Shown: positions 35,122 through 47,659 of the stretch, piece after piece
Numbering within the stretch: position 1 is the first letter of the stretch
Layout: every line of letters begins with the position of its first letter
Assembly (NCBI RefSeq): GCF_018991925.1
Contig: NW_024738608.1
Coordinates: 4,167,767 to 4,231,766 of the forward strand
Reading direction: 5' to 3'
Source of the DNA: Homarus americanus
Lineage: Eukaryota; Arthropoda; Malacostraca; Decapoda; Nephropidae
Length of the DNA stretch: 64,000 nucleotides
Program-made: the position numbers and the translations under genes
The notes under the pieces: generated by a model
The model's database searches: none
Told to the model about the DNA's origin: nothing
What the model saw: the letters and a program-made list of their open reading frames with translations, nothing else

Positions 35122-35448
35122 TTATAATGTATTGCTTCGGATACCTGAAATGCCCAACTTTCTAACGACAGCTTTTGTAGGCGATGCATAAACAGGACCA
35201 GGAAATGTTAATCTAAATGCTAACGAATAGTGGCGTTTGTCTTTAAAAAAAAGTATTACAGTGGGGAAACTTATGTCGACTTTCATTAAAGAGAGACAGA
35301 CAAACAGACAGATAGCCTGCAGGAGGCGACACACGGCGTCAAAATGTGCTTTTGTTGGACACACGAATCGCACGCGTGACCAGATGCAACAACCATAGCC
35401 TGGACTTGATTGCGTCGTCCAGAGCAAAACACTGATATATTCTTGCAT
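35122..35448 (-). CDS. 108-codon ATG-to-stop open frame, hypothetical
   Basis: Starts at ATG (35448-35446), ends TAA. It is Cys-rich at the N-terminus with a hydrophobic stretch (LLQAICLFVCLSL) about 45 residues in. The rest is mixed. No domain is recognised. Another minus frame (34950-35189) overlaps its end. An ORF of this size is not unlikely by chance in a 64-kb window. Confidence 0.15.
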   Translation of the reverse strand: MQEYISVLLWTTQSSPGYGCCIWSRVRFVCPTKAHFDAVCRLLQAICLFVCLSLMKVDISFPTVILFFKDKRHYSLAFRLTFPGPVYASPTKAVVRKLGISGIRSNTL

Positions 35449-35776
35449 GACTTGGGTAGTTATATTTCCCTGGTTACATTGGCACTGACCTCGTGTGCTG
35501 GGAGACTATTATCAACTGTTGGGTCTTAACTCTTTATAAATGTGTGTGTACTGTAAATAAGGTGATATACACTATTCAGCACTGATAAATTTGACAGTTT
35601 CAGATGATGTACCCCGTGGAGCGTGTACAATGTGTGTGCAATATATATAAAAGATATATATAAATAAGGACCTCGGAGTGATAATGTAAATTTAAGAGTC
35701 TAGAAGTAAATTGTTTTCTTGTTATTAGTTACGGGCCACAGGTTGGGAGTGAGTTAAGTTTCGATAATTTGATGCT
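35449..35776. other. AT-rich unique DNA
   Basis: No feature recognised. Confidence 0.5.
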
Positions 35777-36030
35777 GGCCGGGTCGGGACAGGTAAGGGC
35801 CGGGTCGGGACAGGTAAGGGCCGGGTCGGGACAGGTAAGGGCCGGGCGGGGTAAGGCCGGGGCGGGGTAGGGCCGGGGCGAGGCAGGTGAAGGCTGGGCT
35901 GGGGCAGGTGAGGGGCGGGGGTGGGGCAGGTAAGGCAGGGTAGGGGCAGGTAAGAGCCGGGGTGGGGCATTTAAGGGCCGGGGTGGGGCAGGTGAGGCCG
36001 GAGAGGGTCAGGTGAGGGCCTGGCCTTAGC
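35777..36030. repeat. 21-bp G-rich minisatellite
   Basis: Unit GCCGGGTCGGGACAGGTAAG plus G, clean in the first three copies, then degenerating into GGGGCGGGGTAGG-type units. Each copy contains AGGTAAGG, a splice-donor look-alike. It is G4-prone on the + strand. Confidence 0.94.
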
Positions 36031-36120
36031 GGGGCAGGGTGGGTACCAGTTCAGTGTCTTGACGTGTGTACAGCTTCTAGACTTATGTTGTGAACCTACA
36101 TATTTATAAGGATAAATACA

Positions 36121-36560
36121 CCGACCACACTACCCATTACACTGACCACACTACACACTATACTGACCACATTACACTGACCACACTACACCGACCACAC
36201 TACCCATTACACTGACCACACTACACACTATACTGACCACACTACACTCTACACCGACCACACTACCCATTACACTGACCACACTACACACTACACCGAC
36301 CACACTACACTCTACACCGACCACACTACACTCTACACCGACCACACTACACTCTACACCGACCACACTTCCCATTACACTGACCACACTATACTGACCA
36401 CACTACACTCTACACCGACCACACTACACACTATGCTGACCACACTACACACTACACCGACCACACTACACACTACACCGACCACACTACACACTATGCT
36501 GACCACACACTGACCACACACACCAACCACACTACACTGACCACACTACACCAACCACAC
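36121..36560. repeat. 21-bp minisatellite, about 20 units
   Basis: Unit ACCACACTACACACTACACC plus G, with variants ACCCATTACACTG and ACACTCTACACCG arranged in mixed order. Confidence 0.95.
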
Positions 36561-36593
36561 TACGTACACACTCAGTCTCGTCAGTGTTATGTT

Positions 36594-36720
36594 AAATTAG
36601 GTTAGTAAGGCTACGTTAGGTTAGGTTAGGTTAGGTATAGTTAGGTTAGGTATTATTAGGTTAGTTAGGTTAGGTTGGTTAGGTCATTGTTAGGTTGGTT
36701 AGGTTAGGTTAGTTAGGGTT
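36594..36720. repeat. Imperfect (TTAGG)n block
   Basis: TTAGG pentamers with TTGG, TTAG and GTTAT variants. Unique AT-rich DNA lies to its right (36721-37020). Confidence 0.94.
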
Positions 36721-37026
36721 CATCATATCAGATATTTTCAACATCAAGGAAGAACAAGACAGCAAAGATTGATCTAACATGACCAATTCTCCTTCCTCTT
36801 CTTATACCCTGACACTACACGACCCACTAGTACAGGATCATTGCTCTGATTCCTCGCCGCACTTCACAAATTGGGCCGTACTTCACAAATTGGAGGGAAG
36901 AGCCCGTGATTTATCCTCCGTAATTGCATAATGGGGTCATATATTTACGGTAATAAAGGTAGATAATGGGGGAGGTTATCTATCAGACAAGGTACAAACA
37001 CGGCTTTGGACAACACCTTCAGAATG

Positions 37027-37160
37027 CAGCACCACAAGACAACGCTTACATCACCGAAGCACCATAAAGACACCATAAAGATAAACGGATACAAAGCAGC
37101 ACCACAAACACCATAACCCAGTACCACAAGACAACGTTTGCATCACCGAGGCACCATAAA
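37027..37160. repeat. Two-copy 92-bp direct repeat leading into the satellite
   Basis: ACCACAAGACAACGCTTACA at 37031 recurs as ACCACAAGACAACGTTTGCA at 37123, each followed by TCACCGAAGCACC or TCACCGAGGCACC. Confidence 0.75.
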
Positions 37161-37164
37161 AGAT

Positions 37165-40135
37165 AACCTGACACAATGAAACACCACCACCGACACAGCA
37201 CCACTGGCCACCGCAACCGCAGCACACAAACACCACCACAAACACCACCACAACACACCACCACAGCACAGCACCACAAACACCACCATAACACAGCACC
37301 ACAAACACCACCATAACCACAGCACCTGAAACACCACCACAACACAGCGCCTGAAACACCACCTGACACAGCACCTGAAACACCACCACAACACAGCACC
37401 ACAAACACCACCACAACCTGACACCACTAAACACCACCAACACACCAACCCACCAGCCACAACACCACCACAACACACCACCACAACACCACCACAACCA
37501 CCAGCCACAAACACCACCTGACATGCACCACAAACCCACCACACACAGCACCCTGACCACCACAACACACCTGCAAACGCCACCACAACCGCACCACAAA
37601 CACCACCACAACACAGCACCACAAACACCACCACAACACAGCACCAAACACAAACACCACCACAACACAGCCCACAAACCCACCACAACACACCACCACA
37701 AACACCACCACAAACACCACCCACAGCACCACAAACACCACCACAACCAGCACCACAAACACCACCACAACACAGCACCACAAACACCACCACACACCAC
37801 CACAAACACCACACAACACCACCACACACCACACAACACACACCACCACAAACACCACCACAACACAGCACAAACACCACTGCAACACAGCACCACAAAC
37901 ACCACCACAACACAGCACCACAAACACCACCGCAACACAGCACCACAAACACCACCACAACACAGCACCACAAACACCACCACAACACACCACCAAACAC
38001 CACCACAACACAGCACCACAAACACCACCGCACACAGCACCACAAACACCACAACACAGCACCACAAACACCACCACAACACAGCACCACAAACACCACC
38101 ACAACACAGCACCACAAACACCACCACAACACAGCACCACAAACACCACCACAACACAGCACCACAAACACCACCACAACACAGCACCACAAACACCACC
38201 ACAACACACCACCACAACACAGCACCACAAACACCACCATAACACAGCACCACAAACACCACCATAACACAGCACCAAACACCACCACAACACACCACCA
38301 CAAACACCACCACAACACAGCACCACAAACACCACCACAACACAGCACCACAAACACCACCACAACACACCACCACAACACACCACCACAACACACCACC
38401 ACAACACAGCACCACAACACACCACCACAAACACCACCACAACACAGCACCACAAACACCACCATAACACAGCACCACAAACACCACCATAACACAGCAC
38501 CACAAACACCACCACAACACCACCACAAACACCACCGCAACACAGCACCACAAACACCACCACAACACAGCACCACAAACACCACCACAACACAGCACCA
38601 CAAACACCACCACAACACACCCCACCACAACACAGCACCACAAACACCACCATAACACAGCACCACAAACACCACCATAACACAGCACCACAAACCACCA
38701 CAACACACCACCACAAACACCACCACAACACAGCACCACAAACACAACACACCACCACAAACACCACCGCAACACAGCACCACAAACACCACCACAACAC
38801 ACCACCACAACACACCACCACAAACACCACTGCAACACAGCACCACAAACACCACCACAACACAGCACCACAAACACCACCATAACACACCACCACAAAC
38901 ACCACCGCAACACAGCACCACAAACACCACCACAACACAGCACCACAAACACCACACACACCACCACAACCTGCACAACACCACCAACCTGCACCACAAC
39001 ACCACCAGAAACCACCACAACCACACACCACACACCACCACCGCCCACAAACACCCCCCTGGCACCACAAACACCACCGCAACACAGCACCACAAACACC
39101 ACCACAACACGCACACACCACCGCAACACACCACCACCACCACCACAAACACCACCACCGACTACAGCACCACTGGCTTTCACCGCAACCGCAGCACACA
39201 AACTACCACCACAAACACCACCACAACACACCACCACAGCACAGCACCACAAACACCACCATAAACACAGCACCACAAACACCACCATAACCACAGCGCC
39301 TGAAACACCACCACAACACAGCGCCTGAAACACCACCTGACACAGCACCTGAAACACCACCGCAACACAGCACCACAAACACCACCACAACCTGACACCA
39401 CTAAACACCACCACCGTACAGCACCTAAACACCACCACCGCTTTAAGCGCACAAAACCTGCAGCTGTTTCGACACCACCACAACCACACCACCACAACAC
39501 CACCGCAACCACCAGCGCACAAACACCACCTGATATGACACCACAAACCCACCACGACACAGCACCACTGGGCACCACCGCAAAGCACACCTGCAAACGC
39601 CACCACCAACCTGGCACCACAAACACCACCACAACCACAGCACCACAAACACCACCACAACACAGCACCTAAACTACCTGACACGGCACCACCAAACACA
39701 CACCACAACACAGCGCCACAAACCGCCACCGCAACACACCACCACAAACACCACCCTGGCTGGCACCACAAACGCCACCCTGCTTTATTTTCCTAAAACA
39801 CCACAAGCACAGCACCCTGAAGCCTGCCACAACACACCACCTAAACCTGCCTAAGCGCCTGACACAGCACCACAAACACCACCACAACTGCAGCACCACA
39901 AACACCACCACAACCACAGCACCTGAAACACCACCTGACACACCACACCACAAACGACACCACCACAACCGCACAAACACCACCGACCACCCTACACAAC
40001 ACCACCACGGCACCTACAAACACCACCTGACACAGCACCACAAACACCACCTGGCCACCTACAAACACCACCAACCTACACACCACAAACACCCTTACCA
40101 CCACCACAACACACCACAACACCACAAACACAGTA
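37165..40135. repeat. 3-kb satellite, about 24-bp CACCACAAACACCACCACAA unit
   Basis: Dominant unit CACCACAACACAGCACCACA plus AACA. The + strand is nearly G-free away from CAG. The flanks (37165-37620 and 39160-39640) are near-duplicates of each other carrying rarer CCTGAAACACCACCTGACAC pieces. The centre is homogeneous. Because the unit is a multiple of three and lacks stops on the minus strand, minus frames of about 900, 670 and 590 codons are open. They would encode Trp/Cys/Val-only chains and are not genes. Confidence 0.96.
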
Positions 40136-40292
40136 AACATATATCTATTAACCTCAAAACAATCATCATCACTTAATTATTTTTCCTTACAACTTAATCG
40201 ATTATAAAAATACAACCCAGGTCAATTACCCATTTACATGTTGGTAGTAAAGGATCGAGGAACCTTAGGAGTCAAGATTATAGCACTGTAGG

Positions 40293-40298
40293 AGAAGG

Positions 40299-40344
<46 letters not shown>

Positions 40345-40374
40345 GAGGGAGGGTGATGGTGATGATGATGATGA

Positions 40375-40424
<50 letters not shown>

Positions 40425-40481
40425 GAAGGAAATGATGGTGATGATAGTGATAATGATGTGATATTAATGATGATGAAAGAA

Positions 40482-40533
<52 letters not shown>

Positions 40534-40545
40534 ATGAAGAGGAAG
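40293..40545. repeat. Interrupted (GAT)n microsatellite
   Basis: GAT trinucleotides with GAGAGGGAGG and GAAGG interruptions. Confidence 0.95.
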
Positions 40546-40739
40546 AGGAAAAGGCAATACACCCAATAGCGTGAGTGAGCGTGTATGACGTATTACCCCA
40601 TAACTCACGCCAGCTCTCACGTTACCTGCACCTCACACACCTGGTAATGAGGATTCAAAGCAGCATCAGCGGGGTACCGGTAGCTACGTGGGGTGAGGTA
40701 CTGGGTATATAATTTCATTTTGGATTTCGTGTATCGTTA

Positions 40740-40990
40740 AACAGTTACAGCTGTAGCTGTGCTTAAGCCCTGTGGCTGTTACTTGAAGCCTGTAACTGTT
40801 ATTTAAAGCCTGTAGCTTGTAAGCCCTGTAGCTGTTACTTGAAGCCTGTAACTGTTATTTAAAGCCTGTGAGCTGTTACTTAAGCCCTGTAGCTGTTACT
40901 TGAAGCCTGTAGCTGTTACTTAAAACCTGTATCTGTTACTTTAAAACCTGTGGCTTTGCGCTTGTGGTAGTACCTGAAGCCTGTAACAGT
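40740..40990. repeat. 20-bp minisatellite
   Basis: Unit GCCTGTAGCTGTTACTTGAA, with alternating AACTGTTATTTAAA variants. About ten units. Confidence 0.92.
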
Positions 40991-41042
40991 TGAACACAAA
41001 AGTCATTTGGTGAAATAATTTTTGTTTATGTAAAGTAGATGG

Positions 41043-41110
41043 TTAAGTTAAGTTAGGTTAGGTTAGAATTAGGTTAGGTTAGGTTAGGTTAGGTTAGGTT
41101 AGGTTAGGTT
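41043..41110. repeat. (TTAGG)n block
   Basis: About 12 TTAGG pentamers with one AATTAGG interruption. A shorter block lies at 41856-41885. Confidence 0.95.
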
Positions 41111-41199
41111 ATCATTATCTGAATACTGTCCACATCACTACGTCCATAGAAATATTAACCGCCCTTAACCTCAGAAATTCCACGACAAGATGAATACAC

Positions 41200-41223
41200 A
41201 GATAAGTCAACCGTGACTTATCT
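41200..41223. promoter_or_regulatory. Perfect 10-bp inverted repeat of GATA-type sites
   Basis: AGATAAGTCA and TGACTTATCT are perfect reverse complements separated by ACCG. Each arm carries an AGATAAG core as bound by GATA-family zinc-finger factors. No gene is identified nearby to regulate. It could also be a chance palindrome. Confidence 0.3.
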
Positions 41224-41363
41224 TAATCCGCCATCATCATTCCATGGACCAATTTTCTCGGTGAGAGGAATGGCCTGGGGATTTTCCGGACAAATTCTCT
41301 AAATGTCTGGAAGTGGGAGCTGGCCGTCACATGTTGCTCGTTAGACGTAGTGGTTGTGGGGAG

Positions 41364-41455
41364 AGGGAGGGAGGGGAGGGAGGGAGGGAGGAGGGAGGTG
41401 GAGGGAGGGAGGTGGAGGGGAGGAGGGATGGTCAGTGAGGAGGAGAGGATAGGGG
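41364..41455. repeat. (GGGA)n-type purine tract
   Basis: GGGAGGGAGGGAGG-type sequence with G runs that could form a G-quadruplex. Confidence 0.9.
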
Positions 41456-43100
41456 AGGGTTACACGGCGGCGCTTACTGTGTCGGATAACTTACGATAAG
41501 AACGCTTACGATACTGAGGGCGAGGCTTTATGACAGCCAGAATGTTAACGAGGACAGCGCTGCGTGACGTTATCGAGGATTCAAGAAGCCATTGTTAGTT
41601 GCTTCCTCCACGGGAACTAAATATACTCGTTAATATCTCTTGTTTATTTACTCACCTTCTTATAGTATGACCGACTCTTTCTATCTTAACCATAAACACT
41701 ACTTTGTATTTTGTTTCTATGTTAAGGTCAATGTATGAGATAGAATATAGATTAATCATAAATACACGAGCATAATTAACACCAATAAGGTATTATACTT
41801 AACATATGAACCTGTCCTTTGTTATAGATTCATTAACTGTTACGAGAGAGAGACACAGGTTAGCTTAGGTTAGGTTAAGTTAGGTGTCACGACAAACTCC
41901 CATCAGGGTCACCAAAGCAAATCTATAAACGTGATCAAGTAGACACGACGACAAAATCATTATCGCCCCTCCCCGAGTGTTATTAAAAGAGCTTCTCTTT
42001 GATCTCTCTGGTAATGAGGTAATGGGAGTTAACAGGTGGCTCTGTGTGACGGAGAGTGCCACTGACGGACGGCACGGTGCCAGGTGCCTGCATCAGGGGA
42101 TAACCAATTTACTGACCGGCTGACAATGTGTACCCCTATTTTTCCGGCCTCGACTGCCTAATTCGCTGATGAAATTCTGCCTTTGTGTTCTGATTGGATG
42201 TGCAATTTTTAAGAGACTTGATTGGGCGAGTGGGAGTTTGGTTGACAATGTGATAATTTGTGATAATTCGGATTATGAGAGTGTAATGCAGTTAGTTGAT
42301 AAACGCTTTAGACGTACTACCTGGCTTACCTGAGCGACCTTACTGAGAACTTGTCCTTACCTCATGTTCCGGATTATCAACAAAGGGTTTACCTGTGTGA
42401 GTCATCGGTCAAATAATGCAGGTAGGTCGACTGATGGGTCATAATTACCATTAATAAAGACAACTCGAGTCCACGGCAAAACAATCTGTATTACCACACA
42501 CACAAGAGAGGTACAGTTATCAGTAGGTTTAGTTAGTAACATTTAAGTGTTTTAGCTGCGACAATGATGAGGGAAGAGGCGGCGGGCTGGTTGGTGGTGT
42601 AGGTACTGACGCTCCCACGGTCAAACAAAGATCTGTCCCTTTGGAAACAACTTTGTTAAGGTTTTTATGACTTGCGAGATAATAATCAAATATGTTTTAT
42701 GTTTAGATTTTCCTAACAGACGTTTTTTTATAACCCCCCACACACACACACCCAGGTGCGAGGTTAAAATTGGTTGGTTATATAATAATAACGTACTCTA
42801 TATAACGCCAATGCTAACCTAACCTAACCGAAAAAACTATTCTTATTCTCCTTGTAAGGTGTTGGCACAAAACGGGGATTACTTTACTGACTCTCTCACT
42901 CTTTCTCTAACTTCATCTTATGCTCAGGTTCTGGTGAAGGCGTCGCTGTAGGAGATTATGTTCACCAATGATACCAAGAGTTTTTATCGCCTTCTTGTAC
43001 AACTTATCGCACACATAAGAGGGTTAAATTCACTTTATCCTGAAGGGTAGAAACTATAGTTATTTTTAGAAGCATTGCGATGAATCCAGTTTGGTAAGAG
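41456..43100. other. Unique DNA, no recognised gene
   Basis: Mixed then AT-rich. Two ATTGG (CCAAT) boxes occur about 35 bp apart at 42192-42228. A patch at 42570-42640 is GC-richer. A short AACCT run lies at 42812-42828. Nothing codes convincingly. Confidence 0.45.
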
Positions 43101-43195
43101 TGTGCCAGGGAGGGAGGAAGGAGGAGAAGGGGGGAAGGAAGGGGGCGGAGGAGGGGGAGGAGAGGGGGTAGAAGGGGGTAGGAAGGGGGGAAGCG
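43101..43195. repeat. Purine-rich GGAAGG tract
   Basis: Homopurine apart from a few bases. Open frames on both strands are compositional. Confidence 0.88.
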
Positions 43196-43216
43196 ACACC
43201 TCTTACATGGTTTCAG

Positions 43217-43298
43217 GTCGAGGTATACAAGAGGCTCCGTGTGAGCTCCTGAAAGCATCAGCCGGTGCCGGGGTCATCAGCATATGTATCGTGGTGCG
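43217..43298 (+). CDS. Candidate 82-bp exon with AG and GT borders
   Basis: Bounded by TTACATGGTTTCAG and GTGAAG. One frame is open throughout and includes GIQEAPCELLKASAGAGVIS. The pyrimidine tract is short. A minus-strand frame is also open over the same bases. No family is recognised. Confidence 0.15.
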
Positions 43299-43657
43299 GT
43301 GAAGAAAGGACTCAGGGACGCTCAGGGTGTCTGCCTCATTTTTACTTTACTGCAAAAGTTAGTAAAAATATTAACCGTTTAATATACCTAAGAGGGAAGC
43401 TATCTGGGATTTATTACCTCATAAGGACACAAAACACGGCATCTTATCAAACGACTACAATCTGTTCTATTCAACCGTAGGGGACGTGATCACATGTTGG
43501 AGTCGGATCAGCTGTTCAGACGGGTACTTAAGTGAGATCGGGAGGAAGGTTGAGGATTACCGGAGACGTACAACCCGGGTCTGGGTCTCCGCGTCTCCAA
43601 TGCTTCATGAACCAGGAGGGTGTGGATCCCATCACCATTTGATGCGAATTGTTATAC

Positions 43658-43665
<8 letters not shown>
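43299..43665. other. Unique DNA, unrecognised open frames
   Basis: 43486-43665 is open on the + strand (from GTG) and also on the minus strand. No domain. Confidence 0.4.

Positions 43666-43700
<35 letters not shown>
43666..43700. repeat. (TG)n microsatellite
   Basis: TG dinucleotides preceded by TATATATA. Confidence 0.95.
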
Positions 43701-43702
<2 letters not shown>

Positions 43703-43782
43703 GCCAGCTGAGGTTATTAATAGTCAACTAAACACGGCGTTTTAGAGAACTGTGAATCGCCTTAACTCGTGACTTAAGTATC

Positions 43783-43850
43783 ATGGGGGTTGAACACCAT
43801 GGAGCTGAGCATCATGGAGCTGAACATCATGGGGGCTGAACATCGTAGGT
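43783..43850. repeat. 18-bp tandem repeat, four copies
   Basis: Unit ATCATGGAGCTGAACATC with GGGGCTGAAC variants. Unique DNA follows to 44311 without a gene. Confidence 0.88.
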
Positions 43851-44310
43851 TATCTGTGAGGTCTACGACTCTCCTCAGCCGAGAACCAAAAGCAGAGAGC
43901 ATCTGATAGCTATCTGCATGTTGCTCTTTGGCGCCCCCTGTCACAATGATGACCAGAATCTCGAACAGGAACAAAAGGAAGCTGCAAAAACCTGTTCTGT
44001 GTCCAATGGGTGTGTGAGAGGTCGGGCAGGATACGGGGTACAATAATCCTACTGGTCTTATGTCAAGCTAACCCAGTATATCTTAAATGGTTTCTTTTGT
44101 GAGTTGTCATTATACGATGTGTATAGTGGCGAGTTATATACTATACTATACAGGCGATGTTAATCTACCCCCCACCACCACCCAACCTGACGCTATATGT
44201 AAACAAATATGTGTATTATCAGGGTAGTACATATAGTCTAGTAACCAATGAGCTTACAGAGGTCGGATTTTCGCTCTCCAACACACAACACAATGAGAAA
44301 ACTGGTTAAC

Positions 44311-44427
<117 letters not shown>

Positions 44428-44699
44428 CCAACCCTCCCTGACGCCTCACCCTCTCCTGCCTCCTTGCCTCACCTCCCCTCTACTCCTTCTCCCTTTATCT
44501 CCCACCTCCTTATTCGTTTATCTACTTATTTTTTCCTCAATTTCTCCATTTTTCTTCTACGCCCTTCCCTCCCCTCTTCACGCATCTCATTTTCTTCGCA
44601 TTATTTTTCTTCTTCATCTCTTAAATAAAATCTATGACACAGAACTGTAGGTGAATCTCCTCTTGTATTCATTCCACATACATAAATATACGTAGTTTA

Positions 44700-44945
44700 A
44701 GGGGGGAATGGAGGAATGGGTAAATAAGGGGGAGTAATGGGTTGTTAAGGGGGAATGGGTAGTTAAGGGAGAGTAATGGGTAGTTAAGGAGGAAAAATGG
44801 GTAATAAAGGGGAGGAATGGGTAGTTAAAGGGAAGGAATGGGTAGTTAAGGGGGAGAATAATGGATAGTTAAGGAGAGTACTGGGTAGTTAAGGTGAAAT
44901 AATGGGTAGCTAAGGGGGAGAATAGGTAGTTAAGGGTGAGATATA
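44700..44945. repeat. 21-bp minisatellite, about 11 units
   Basis: Unit GGGTAGTTAAGGGGGAGTAA plus T, variable in the G run. Unique DNA lies between it and the next TG tract. Confidence 0.93.
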
Positions 44946-45221
44946 ATGAGGGATGGTAGCAAACTATTATTCCTGGAGTGATATGATGCAAACAATGTTC
45001 CGATGTTGTCTTATGCTTCTATAATATTATTCTTCCAGAGGCTTAATGCGTCTTATGATCATTATAACTTACAGGTCGAGGCTCAATAAGTCAAGGAACA
45101 GAGTGGGTCGAATTGGTGCGTCCTTGGGATGATGACAGCCTCACATAAAGGACTTTCTAATCCTATTCTCCTGGCTGTCATAAGGGAGTTAATCCTATGT
45201 CAGAGGGAGGAGGTTAGGAGG

Positions 45222-45222
<1 letters not shown>

Positions 45223-45298
<76 letters not shown>
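45223..45298. repeat. (TG)n microsatellite
   Basis: Uninterrupted TG dinucleotides. Confidence 0.97.
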
Positions 45299-45299
<1 letters not shown>

Positions 45300-46204
45300 T
45301 ATCCTGCTATCACCATCGACTTTGATATCCCCAAAACAACACTTGACACAGTTCAGGTCACTTACTTCAATAAATCATATCGACACATTTACAACTGAAT
45401 ATAATCTTTTAACAGGCTTAAGATTAGACCAGGCGATGAATCATTCAAAGACCAATATAGACTTACAAAGGGACCAGGAATATAATACTTAAATATAAAT
45501 TACAAATTTACAAACTTTTCCTCAATGATCGATGAATCTTTTGTGTTTTACGTAAATAATTCTTCCGTTCCCTTTTATGCTTTCCGCTTTTAAACTGTGT
45601 TCACTAAGAAAACAGTAACATAATATGAGGTCTCTAGCCTCATCAACAAGTACTGTATATACATAATAAAGGTATTGACTGTCATCCTGTATTATGCAAA
45701 TTATCTCATATAATATGTAAATTATTAGAGTGTTATTGATGTATAGTAATGCCTTGACCCCTACTACACCACCCTGACCATGTTACAGGTACTGTACTGC
45801 AGGCGGCCACAACACCAAGTGAGGGAGCGAGTCTACTGCTCACTATATAAACTTTATTCATAAGCAGTTGATTACCATAAGAAAGAAGAGTATAATTGAT
45901 AATTTACCAAATGTTATATAAATAAGAAGTTAGCATGATAAGGTGAGGCGGTGTTGTACATCAGGTTGGCGGGGTTCACTCTGCCTCCCTTTGTTTACAA
46001 GTGAAAACTAGTTTTTGTTGCTTCTTCAACAACATCCCGCTTTTCAATTGGTGATTAAGTGAGTTGATGCAGGTGTGTAAAAAAGATATACTGAGATAAA
46101 CTTACTACACAAGTCAGGGAGTATAAAAGGGAGTTTGACCTAAGGGTATAGAGACCACACCTGACCACACCCTCCACTAGTACTGTACTGTACCACCACA
46201 GCAA
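45299..46204. other. AT-rich unique DNA
   Basis: No gene or repeat recognised. Confidence 0.5.
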
Positions 46205-46425
46205 GGGGCTCTCTCAGAGATCTTAACCCTGTCGTGATCTGGGGGCTCTTACCACTGTCATGACTTGGCGGTCGAGGAGTTCATGACACCGTCGTGACCT
46301 GACTGTCTCGGAGGTCATGAATGATGGAACTCTCATGACGTGGCTGCCTGAGGAGGTCATGCCACTGCCCGACCTCACTGTCTCAGGGGTAATGTCACTG
46401 TCTTCACCTCAGTGTCTCAGCTGTG
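46205..46425. repeat. Highly degenerate tandem repeat
   Basis: Repeating GTCGTGACCTG and CTGTCTCAGAGGTCATGA elements with a period of roughly 35-45 bp. Too diverged for an exact unit. Confidence 0.6.
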
Positions 46426-46649
46426 TCACCACGGTCAATAGTTTATGCACACCCTCAAAACTAACCGTTGTGTCACCATGGATGATTCACTTAACGCAGC
46501 GGTAGTTAACTTTCTTCAGTAACAGCAGTCATCTTTTACCCTTAATGACGGCAGAGTTCAATTCTTTAAATTGAAATGAAAATGCTCCCCATATAACCTT
46601 CAGTATATAAGAGTGTGGCAGCCAGTGCACTCAAACATCTTCATTTCCT

Positions 46650-46760
46650 CATCTGTAAAGGCAGGTACACATACACACCTGGGTGAACTACGGGGTACCC
46701 TAAACGCGAACTAGTGACCTTGGTTGAAGCGAGCGTTGTTTCCACTTGACCACGGCACAC
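46650..46760 (-). mobile_element. tRNA-derived SINE, copy B (truncated)
   Basis: On the minus strand the box A TGGTCAAGTGG (46752-46742) and a box-B-like AGTTCGCGTTT (46712-46702) are followed by GTAGTTCACCCAGGTGTGTA and TGTGTACC, the same body as copies A and C. The tail stops soon after GTACC, so the 3' part is missing. The tRNA-like half is the best preserved of the three. Confidence 0.65.
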
Positions 46761-47659
46761 CGCACACTGGTATTTCCAAATAATCGTGACGGACTGATCA
46801 TAATATATTTCACTGTCAGTATTTAACTCGAGAGGGAGAAACTCTACAATGGGAATAAATAAGCAAATTCAATGCAATATTTAACTGGACGTAATGGCAG
46901 TAGTAATTTTTTGGGGGGTGTATGGCAATTACTTTGAAATGAAAGCAACAGTTAACTATTAATAACACCTAAATACAGCACTCGGTGAAGCGGTTGTTAA
47001 CGAGTTATTGCAACAGTAAATTACTCTCAATAAAAACAGTAGTTATTTTGTTTACGAGAACAACTATTAACAAAATATGAAAACCAAAAATAAAAGCATC
47101 AATTTAAAGTACTGTACAGCTTCGACTACCTCATAATAACACACACACACAGACTATTAGTAAACAAACATCTTACAGGAACAACCTATCAGAGCCAACA
47201 CTACGCTCCCTTCCTTTAACCCATCTCTTAAAAAATATCTATTGTCTAAGTATTAACATTTCTTGTAATACCTACTTTATATTCCTACTTTTACTGTACC
47301 ACCAAAACCGTTTTATCAGAAATTATCATGTAGATAGATAGAATATATTTGCCAACTAGACATAATCCTGATAGCTCTGTCCTCTTGTTCCACCTTAATA
47401 GAACCCATGTTGTACTGCTTCCCTCCCTTATCATATTTATGTATATCAGCGCCACTGTAAAGTATACATATACTTATAATAAAATGTAAATTAAATATTT
47501 AAAATAAATAAAATAAATAAATATCGAAGTGATAACCGTGGTAACATTCTGATATATTCTTATTACCACCAAGCTATGTGTACTATTCCAGATGATACTA
47601 AATGGTACATGATATAGTATATACCAGGTGCCTACAAGAGAGCTCAGGGTCTCACTGGT
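46761..47659. other. AT-rich unique DNA
   Basis: No feature recognised. Confidence 0.5.

Noticed and set aside
35777..36030. Repeated AGGTAAGG splice-donor consensus
   Set aside because: It is part of the 21-bp repeat unit. The same goes for AGGTGAGG in 27409-27500 and polypyrimidine-CAG in 13878-14165.
37051..39771. Minus-strand open frames of about 900, 670 and 590 codons
   Set aside because: They are produced by a 24-bp stop-free satellite unit read in different phases. The predicted Trp/Cys/Val-only chains are not plausible proteins.
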